This document shows, piece after piece, positions 1 through 3,771 of a DNA stretch of 6,064 bases. Source of the DNA: Phycisphaerales bacterium UBA1926 (lineage in GTDB: Bacteria; Planctomycetota; Phycisphaerae; Phycisphaerales; UBA1924); contig DDFO01000044.1 of the NCBI GenBank assembly GCA_002337215.1, positions 2,095-8,158 of the forward strand. The letters run 5' to 3'. Each line of letters opens with the position of its first letter. The first letter of the stretch is position 1. Under the pieces are notes generated by a model that worked only from the letters and a program-made list of their open reading frames with translations, did not search any database and was not told the DNA's origin. Both the position numbers and the translations under genes were made by a program.

Positions 1-799
1 ACGCGCGCCCGACCCAGTCGGGCCAGAGCACGTCGAGGCCGAACCCGCGCGTCGTTTCCGTGACCAGTGCACCGCCCGCTTCGCCCGAGTCGGACGGGGT
101 CGCGGTGTCGCCTGATCGTCCCGCGGCGAGCCCGGCGAGGACCGCCGCCCAGAACGCCCAGCCCAGGATCGCGGCGAAGACCGCGCGCGGCGTCAGCGGG
201 GGGGCTCGTCGGCCCACCACGTGCGCCACCCCGCTCACGAGCAGCGCGTGCGTCATCACGAGGAGCACGGGCCACAGAAAGCGGAGTTGGATATTGGGCA
301 CGATCATGTGCCCCGTGTAGATCAGGGCCAGGAGCACGAGCCCGAACCCCGGGATGAACTTGCCCAGCGTGTTGAACCCCAGCACCGCGAGCGCGAGCGC
401 GCACGTCAGCACCACGGCGGCTTGCCCGAACCACACGGCTCCGAGCGTCGCGATGATCAGCGAGAACGCGCCGACCGTTACCGCCGCGGAGGGGGAGACG
501 AGCCCCTCGGCGATCGGGCGGTCCCGCCGCATCGCCCGATCGCGCGTCGTGTCCATCACGTCGTTCAGGCAGGCACCGAACGCGTAGAGCCCGGCGGCCG
601 CGGCTGCGCCCGCCAAGAGATCGATCCAGATCGGGCCCAGCTCTCGCCCGGTCGCGACCAGCACGGCCCGTTCCTCCTCGGTCGCCCTCGTCCAGAGGAT
701 CACGAACCACGCGTTCGCGACGGCCGCGAACGCCGAACTCACCCGCGTCAGACGGAGCACCGGGGCGATGCGGGCAAACTGGGCGGAAATCGGTCTCAT
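1..799 (-). CDS. UbiA-family membrane prenyltransferase, 3' end missing
   Basis: Read on the minus strand from the ATG at 799-797, the frame stays open for 266 codons to the window edge, so the C-terminus is missing. UbiA enzymes transfer a polyprenyl chain from its diphosphate to an aromatic or related acceptor inside the membrane. The first aspartate-rich motif is clear: N79-D80-x2-D83-x3-D87, followed by R94-P95-I96-A-E-G99, the usual 'RPI..G' signature. Hydrophobic segments consistent with membrane helices lie near residues 18-37, 58-79, 103-125, 127-142, 151-168, 176-195 and 206-226. The second aspartate motif expected after helix 6 is not seen; that stretch reads SGVAHVVGRRAP (189-200). 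The substrate (quinone, haem or other lipid precursor) cannot be told. The start is the first ATG of the frame. Only a weak GAG lies upstream, and GTG at codon 14 is an alternative. It is divergent from ribH. Family call is firm; specific function is unknown. Confidence 0.85.
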   Translation of the reverse strand, partial: MRPISAQFARIAPVLRLTRVSSAFAAVANAWFVILWTRATEEERAVLVATGRELGPIWIDLLAGAAAAAGLYAFGACLNDVMDTTRDRAMRRDRPIAEGLVSPSAAVTVGAFSLIIATLGAVWFGQAAVVLTCALALAVLGFNTLGKFIPGFGLVLLALIYTGHMIVPNIQLRFLWPVLLVMTHALLVSGVAHVVGRRAPPLTPRAVFAAILGWAFWAAVLAGLAAGRSGDTATPSDSGEAGGALVTETTRGFGLDVLWPDWVGRA

Positions 800-923
800 G
801 GTGTGCTCAGAAATTCGCGACACGTTCGGGGTGGCCGGCACGGCTCGCCCCCGGAGAAACAGTCGAGAAACGTGGGGCACGCGACGGGGCGGTGCTCGCC
901 CGCCACCCTACCATCCCGACCCG
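800..923. promoter_or_regulatory. Divergent intergenic region between the prenyltransferase gene and ribH
   Basis: These 124 nt separate two genes pointing away from each other, so both promoters should lie here or overlap the gene starts. I see no convincing -35/-10 pair. TACCAT at 908-913 could serve as a weak -10 for ribH, which would give a very short leader. A 5-bp GC hairpin (GGGCG 887-891 with CGCCC 897-901) lies in the ribH leader, but such stems are common by chance at this GC content. There is no room for an FMN riboswitch, and I see none of its conserved core. Confidence 0.4.
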
Positions 924-1529
924 ATGGCAGCACCCGCCCCCCACAACCGGACCGACTCGCTCACCGCCGGCCCACCCCGCGTGTGCATCGTCGTGAGCCG
1001 ATACAACGACGCGGTCACGGGTTCTATGCGCGCCGCCGCGGAGGCCGCGTATGCGAGCCGCTTCGCTGGGCGCGACGACCTGTACCTGGGCATCGTCGAG
1101 GCTCCCGGGGCGTATGAGCTGACCGCCTTGTCCGCCGCGGCGATCGAGAGCGGGGCGTACGAGGGCGTCGTCGCGCTGGGGTGCGTGATCCGCGGGGAGA
1201 CCGACCACGATCGGTATATTTCCCAGGCGGTCGCGAGCGGGCTCACGACCCTGTCCCTCCAGTCCGGCGTTCCCGTCGCGTTCGGCGTCATCACGGCCAA
1301 CACCCGCGAGCAGGCGATCGCCCGCGCGGGCGGGACCGACGGGCAGCAGCCGGGGACCGGTCAACAACTCGGCAACAAGGGCACCGAGGCAATGGACGCG
1401 TTGCTCGACACCATCGATGCCGCCCGGCATCTCTATGACACCGCGGCGGACGGCGTCCCCGCGAATTTCTCGCTCTCCAGAACACCGACCGACAAGACGG
1501 GCGCCCCCGCGTCCGCCGGGAGTTCCTGA
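924..1529 (+). CDS. ribH: 6,7-dimethyl-8-ribityllumazine synthase
   Basis: The 201-residue product condenses 5-amino-6-ribitylaminouracil with 3,4-dihydroxy-2-butanone 4-phosphate to give lumazine, the penultimate step of riboflavin synthesis. It is a cytoplasmic enzyme that in this family forms pentamers or 60-mer shells. Family signatures in order: RVCIVVSRYND (19-29), EAPGAYELT (59-67), GCVIRGETDHDRYIS (86-100) with the catalytic-type His at H95, R134 in AIARAG (the phosphate-binding Arg of the family), and GNKGTEA (150-156). Two departures stand out. About ten extra residues rich in G and Q (138-148) sit between the RAG and GNKG motifs, which are normally only a few residues apart. A polar tail follows residue 172, making the protein longer than the usual 150-160. 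The start at 924 was chosen because homology begins soon after it. In-frame ATGs at 768 and 798 lie further upstream, the first inside the divergent gene. No clear Shine-Dalgarno precedes 924. It is first gene of a ribH-nusB-ftsY cluster. Confidence 0.95.
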   Translation: MAAPAPHNRTDSLTAGPPRVCIVVSRYNDAVTGSMRAAAEAAYASRFAGRDDLYLGIVEAPGAYELTALSAAAIESGAYEGVVALGCVIRGETDHDRYISQAVASGLTTLSLQSGVPVAFGVITANTREQAIARAGGTDGQQPGTGQQLGNKGTEAMDALLDTIDAARHLYDTAADGVPANFSLSRTPTDKTGAPASAGSS

Positions 1530-1532
1530 TTC

Positions 1533-2156
1533 ATGGCGACCCCCTCTGACATCCGCCGCCTCGCGCTGGTGGCGCTCTACCAGTTCGACGCCCGCCCCGA
1601 CGACGACCGGGCGCAGATGCGCAAGGCGCTCTCCGAGACGGTTCTTCACAGCATCGACGAGACGATGCACGAAGAAGAGGGGCTCCTGTTCCTCACTCCC
1701 AAAGAGCCGTTCAACGAGCGGGACGAGCGCCGGGCGTTCGACCTCGCCCAGGACGCGTTCGCCGCCCGAGGGTCGGCAGACCGGGAGTTCGAAACCCTCG
1801 CCCCCGAGTGGCCTACCCGCCGGCTCGCGCCGATCGACCGCACGATTCTCAGGCTCGCCCACTTCGAGATGAACTCGGGCCGCACGCCTCCGAAGGTCGC
1901 GATCAACGAGGCGATCGAGCTCGCGAAGTCGTTCAGCACCGAGAAATCCCCGGCGTTTATCAACGGGCTGCTCAGCAAGGTGCTCAAGCGGCTGCAGGCC
2001 GAGGCCGCCGGCGAGACGTCCGCAGCGAGCCCCGAGCCCGTCCCTGTTGAGCATCACGCCGACGCGTTCACCGATGCCGATCTTGAGGCCCACGACCGCG
2101 CGATCGAGCAGGCGGACGCGGTCGAGGACGCCAACACAGAGCGTGCGGAGGGCTGA
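1533..2156 (+). CDS. nusB: Transcription antitermination factor NusB with acidic C-terminal tail
   Basis: NusB pairs with NusE (ribosomal protein S10) on boxA RNA to make RNA polymerase antiterminate, chiefly on rRNA operons. The all-helical core fills residues 7-154: it opens with IRRLALVALYQFD (7-19) and contains RLAPIDRTILRLAHFEM (97-113), then PPKVAINEAIELAKSF (119-134) and SPAFINGLLSKVLKRL (139-154), all close to the family consensus. The usual length is about 140 residues; here 207, because residues 155-207 form an Ala/Glu/Asp-rich tail that looks disordered or loosely helical and matches no part of NusB that I know. The ATG lies 3 nt after the ribH stop, with GGGAG at 1518-1522 inside the end of ribH as a likely ribosome-binding site. 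This supports cotranscription and probably coupled translation. The ribH-nusB order is common in bacteria. No damage to the core is seen. Confidence 0.95.
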   Translation: MATPSDIRRLALVALYQFDARPDDDRAQMRKALSETVLHSIDETMHEEEGLLFLTPKEPFNERDERRAFDLAQDAFAARGSADREFETLAPEWPTRRLAPIDRTILRLAHFEMNSGRTPPKVAINEAIELAKSFSTEKSPAFINGLLSKVLKRLQAEAAGETSAASPEPVPVEHHADAFTDADLEAHDRAIEQADAVEDANTERAEG

Positions 2157-2159
2157 GCC

Positions 2160-3083
2160 GTGGGCCTGTTCAAGTCCGTTGTCGGCAAGCTCAAGAAGGG
2201 CCTTGATCGCACCCGCGAGTCGTTCGTGGGCGGGCTCCGTTCGATGCTCAGCGGGCGCACGCTCGACGACGCGCTGATCGATGATCTCGAGCGCGCGCTG
2301 ATCCAGGCCGATGTGGGTGTTGCCACGACCCAGACCCTCATCAAGTCCATCCGCGCCGATTACAAAGCCGGCAGGCTCACCAGGGGCGAGGATGTCCTCG
2401 ACTATCTCAAGACCGAGCTGAAGACCCGCTGGCCCGCCGCCGACCGCGAGCTCACGTTCGCCGAGACCGGGCCGACCGTCATCCTCGTCACCGGGGTCAA
2501 CGGCGCGGGCAAGACCACCAGCATCGCCAAGCTTTGCGGCCAGCTCCGATCCGAGAACAAGACGGTCCTGCTCGGGGCGTGCGATACGTTCCGAGCGGGT
2601 GCTGTTCGGCAACTCGAGATCTGGGCCGAGCGGCTCGGCGTCGAGGTCGTCAAGGGCCAGCAGGGGGGCGACCCCGCGGCGGTCGCGTTCGACGCGTGCA
2701 GCGCCGCCAAGAGCCGGGGCGTGGACGTCCTCATCCTCGACACCGCGGGCCGGCTGCACACCCAGGACCCGCTGATGCGGCAGCTCACCAAGATCCGCTC
2801 GGTCGCCGCCAAGCAGATCGAGGGTGCGCCCCACGAAACATTGCTGGTTCTTGATGCGACCGCCGGTCAGAACGCGCTGCGTCAGGCCGAGGAGTTTGGG
2901 CAGGCCGCGGGCGTGACGGGGATCTTCCTCGCCAAGCTCGACGGGACGGCGAAGGGCGGGATCGTGGTGGCGATCCGCGAGGCGACGGATATCCCCGTCA
3001 AGTTCGTGGGCGTGGGCGAGACCCCCGACGACATCGAGCCGTTCGACCCTTCGAATTTCGTCGAGGCGATGTTCGCGGAATAA
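2160..3083 (+). CDS. ftsY: Signal recognition particle receptor GTPase FtsY
   Basis: FtsY is the membrane-associated receptor that docks SRP-ribosome complexes and releases nascent membrane proteins to the SecYEG channel when Ffh and FtsY hydrolyse GTP together. The 307 residues hold just the N and G domains: the helical N domain to about residue 95, then the P-loop GVNGAGKTT (112-120), DTFRAGAVRQL of the SRP-specific insertion box (142-152), DTAGR (194-198), AKLDGTAKGG (258-267) and GVGETPDDIEPF (284-295). The G4 motif reads AKLD where TKLD is commonest; the base-specifying Asp is kept. There is no acidic A domain as in E. coli; the short N-terminus has basic residues (K5, K10, K12, K13) that could touch membrane lipid. 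The start is GTG, chosen for a strong GGAGGG at 2147-2152, 7 nt upstream, and because N-domain homology begins at once. It lies 3 nt after the nusB stop. The related Ffh is excluded by the absence of an M domain. Confidence 0.96.
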   Translation: MGLFKSVVGKLKKGLDRTRESFVGGLRSMLSGRTLDDALIDDLERALIQADVGVATTQTLIKSIRADYKAGRLTRGEDVLDYLKTELKTRWPAADRELTFAETGPTVILVTGVNGAGKTTSIAKLCGQLRSENKTVLLGACDTFRAGAVRQLEIWAERLGVEVVKGQQGGDPAAVAFDACSAAKSRGVDVLILDTAGRLHTQDPLMRQLTKIRSVAAKQIEGAPHETLLVLDATAGQNALRQAEEFGQAAGVTGIFLAKLDGTAKGGIVVAIREATDIPVKFVGVGETPDDIEPFDPSNFVEAMFAE

Positions 3084-3116
3084 CCGCCCCTCGTGCATAT
3101 GGCCGCGGCAGGTCCG

Positions 3117-3146
3117 TTGGATCGCCGGCCCAGAACCGGCTATCCT
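3117..3146 (+). promoter_or_regulatory. Possible sigma70-type promoter for tRNA-Ser
   Basis: TTGGAT (3117-3122) and TATCCT (3141-3146) are separated by 18 nt and sit about 30 nt upstream of the mature tRNA 5' end. Each matches the consensus at four of six positions. The fit is modest, so this is a candidate only. The spacer coincides with the hairpin described at 3119-3145. Confidence 0.35.
3119..3145 (+). other. Imperfect hairpin between ftsY and tRNA-Ser
   Basis: GGAT (3119-3122) pairs with ATCC (3142-3145), a C-T mismatch follows, and GCCGG (3124-3128) pairs with CCGGC (3136-3140) around the 7-nt loop CCCAGAA. The T-run of an intrinsic terminator is absent (TTCGCC follows). It could be a weak terminator after ftsY, an RNA processing signal, or chance; it overlaps the candidate promoter. 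Confidence 0.35.
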
Positions 3147-3153
3147 TCGCCCT

Positions 3154-3171
3154 GCCCGGAATTGACCGGGC
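3154..3171 (+). other. Leader hairpin just upstream of tRNA-Ser
   Basis: GCCCGG (3154-3159) and CCGGGC (3166-3171) form a perfect 6-bp stem with loop AATTGA, ending 4 nt before the first base of the mature tRNA. It would lie in the 5' leader that RNase P removes. Its role, if any, is unknown. Confidence 0.4.
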
Positions 3172-3175
3172 CCCC

Positions 3176-3265
3176 GGAGCGGTGCCCGAGAGGCTGAAGG
3201 GGACGGATTGCTAATCCGTTGTACTGGTATTGCCGGTACCGAGGGTTCGAATCCCTCTCGCTCCG
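3176..3265 (+). tRNA. tRNA-Ser(GCT)
   Basis: A complete class II tRNA reading AGC/AGU serine codons. The acceptor stem GGAGCGG (3176-3182) pairs with TCGCTCC (3258-3264), ending in a G-U pair, with discriminator G3265. The D arm is built from CCC (3185-3187) and GGG. The anticodon stem ACGGA (3203-3207) / TCCGT (3215-3219) encloses the loop TTGCTAA with anticodon GCT at 3210-3212. The long variable arm typical of serine tRNAs is a 7-bp stem, GTACTGG (3221-3227) with CCGGTAC (3233-3239). The T arm is GAGGG-TTCGAAT-CCCTC (3241-3257). The 3' CCA is not encoded (CTT follows the discriminator), so it must be added by a nucleotidyltransferase. Confidence 0.97.
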
Positions 3266-3319
3266 CTTTCCTGATTGATACGACCGCATGGTTTCACTCG
3301 GCTCGGGCCTGATTGGCCT

Positions 3320-3332
3320 GTTCTTCGAGAAC
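3320..3332. other. Short inverted repeat GTTCT-TCG-AGAAC
   Basis: A 5-bp perfect inverted repeat with a 3-nt centre lies 55 nt downstream of the tRNA. It could be a small operator half-site pair or part of the tRNA 3' trailer. The GTTC..GAAC order is the reverse of the actinobacterial/Bacillus LexA box (GAAC..GTTC), so I do not call it one. Confidence 0.25.
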
Positions 3333-3548
3333 GATCCCGCTTTTGCCGAAACGCAGAGTCGCGTCCTTTGGAGACCGAGGGCGGTGATTCTGCTGATGCG
3401 GGCCGAGTGTCCCTCAGGGCAATTTCGGCGGTTCCAGACCCCCTGAGCGGTCCACCCGGGTGAGGGATGACCGAACAAAGGCAGGCTGAGTCTCGCCGCA
3501 GCCTGGCGGGGCCCACGATTTCTCAGCACCATCACGCAACGCTGTTTG

Positions 3549-3564
3549 GCCCGAGGAATCGGGC
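3549..3564 (+). other. Hairpin with GGAA tetraloop, possible weak terminator
   Basis: GCCCGA (3549-3554) pairs perfectly with TCGGGC (3559-3564) around a GGAA (GNRA-type) tetraloop. Only two T residues follow, so it is a poor intrinsic terminator. It might end transcription from the tRNA or stabilise an RNA 3' end. The same stem read on the minus strand has no T-run either. Confidence 0.3.
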
Positions 3565-3690
3565 TTGGCACGCCCATGTCGCTCGTCCGATAGTGCAATG
3601 GTCACAAAGAGCCACCTTGAATCTGCCTTTCGACCGAGGATTGCCCCGGCGCACAAGGTATCCTCGTCGAATTGAACTGAGGAGCCGGGG

Positions 3691-3768
3691 ATGGACGGAT
3701 GCGGGCCAGTCGTTTTGGTCGCTGACGAGAGAATCATCGCCGATCGCGCCGGCCTTTTGGAGAACTGA
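3691..3768 (+). CDS. Possible 25-residue leader ORF before the protease
   Basis: ATG at 3691 is preceded by GAGGAG at 3679-3684 with 6 nt spacing, a better ribosome-binding site than most in this window. The frame runs 25 codons to TGA at 3766-3768. The peptide begins MDGCGPVVLVADERIIAD; it has no recognisable family and only a weak hydrophobic patch (PVVLVA). The stop lies 3 nt before the protease ATG at 3772, the same spacing as in the ribH-nusB-ftsY cluster, and the two frames are identical with only this TGA between them. It could be a translated leader that couples to or attenuates protease translation, or a chance ORF. Coding status is inferred from the ribosome-binding site and spacing alone. 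Confidence 0.35.
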   Translation: MDGCGPVVLVADERIIADRAGLLEN

Positions 3769-3771
3769 AGA

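Larger units (their letters stand above)
3266..3690. other. Intergenic stretch without a recognisable gene
   Basis: About 425 nt between the tRNA and the protease leader. Several frames on both strands stay open, but none has a recognisable family, a good ribosome-binding site or low-complexity-free coding character. For example, an ATG at 3288 opens 52 codons to TGA 3444-3446 with no Shine-Dalgarno. No second tRNA, integrase fragment, direct repeat or clear attachment site is visible, although the 3' end of a tRNA is a classic integration point. A TATCCT at 3659-3664 resembles the -10 candidate of the tRNA, but no -35 fits at 16-18 nt. The protease promoter probably lies somewhere in this interval. 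Confidence 0.6.

Noticed and set aside
807..3098. A 763-codon open frame on the minus strand opposite ribH, nusB and ftsY.
   Set aside because: It lies exactly antisense to three well-recognised genes, is rich in Arg, Gly, Asp and Leu with no family motif, and is the expected by-product of strong G/C bias at third codon positions.
3288..3446. A 52-codon plus-strand ORF starting MVSLGSGLIGLFF.
   Set aside because: It has no ribosome-binding site, no recognised family, and an Arg-rich remainder typical of non-coding GC-rich DNA.
3428..3446. A GGTTCCAGACC stretch that resembles a tRNA T arm and might mark a tRNA relic.
   Set aside because: The loop position that should be a purine is C, the stem is only two pairs, and no anticodon or acceptor stem can be built around it.
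3140..3598. Minus-strand open frames across the tRNA, with SERDSNPRYRQYQ in one frame and GIRTLGTGNTSTTD in another.
   Set aside because: These peptides are the antisense translation of tRNA-Ser and are a well-known source of spurious protein annotations.
3659..3664. TATCCT as a -10 box for the protease, identical to the tRNA candidate.
   Set aside because: No -35-like hexamer lies 16-18 nt upstream; the nearest TTGCCC (3641-3646) is only 12 nt away.
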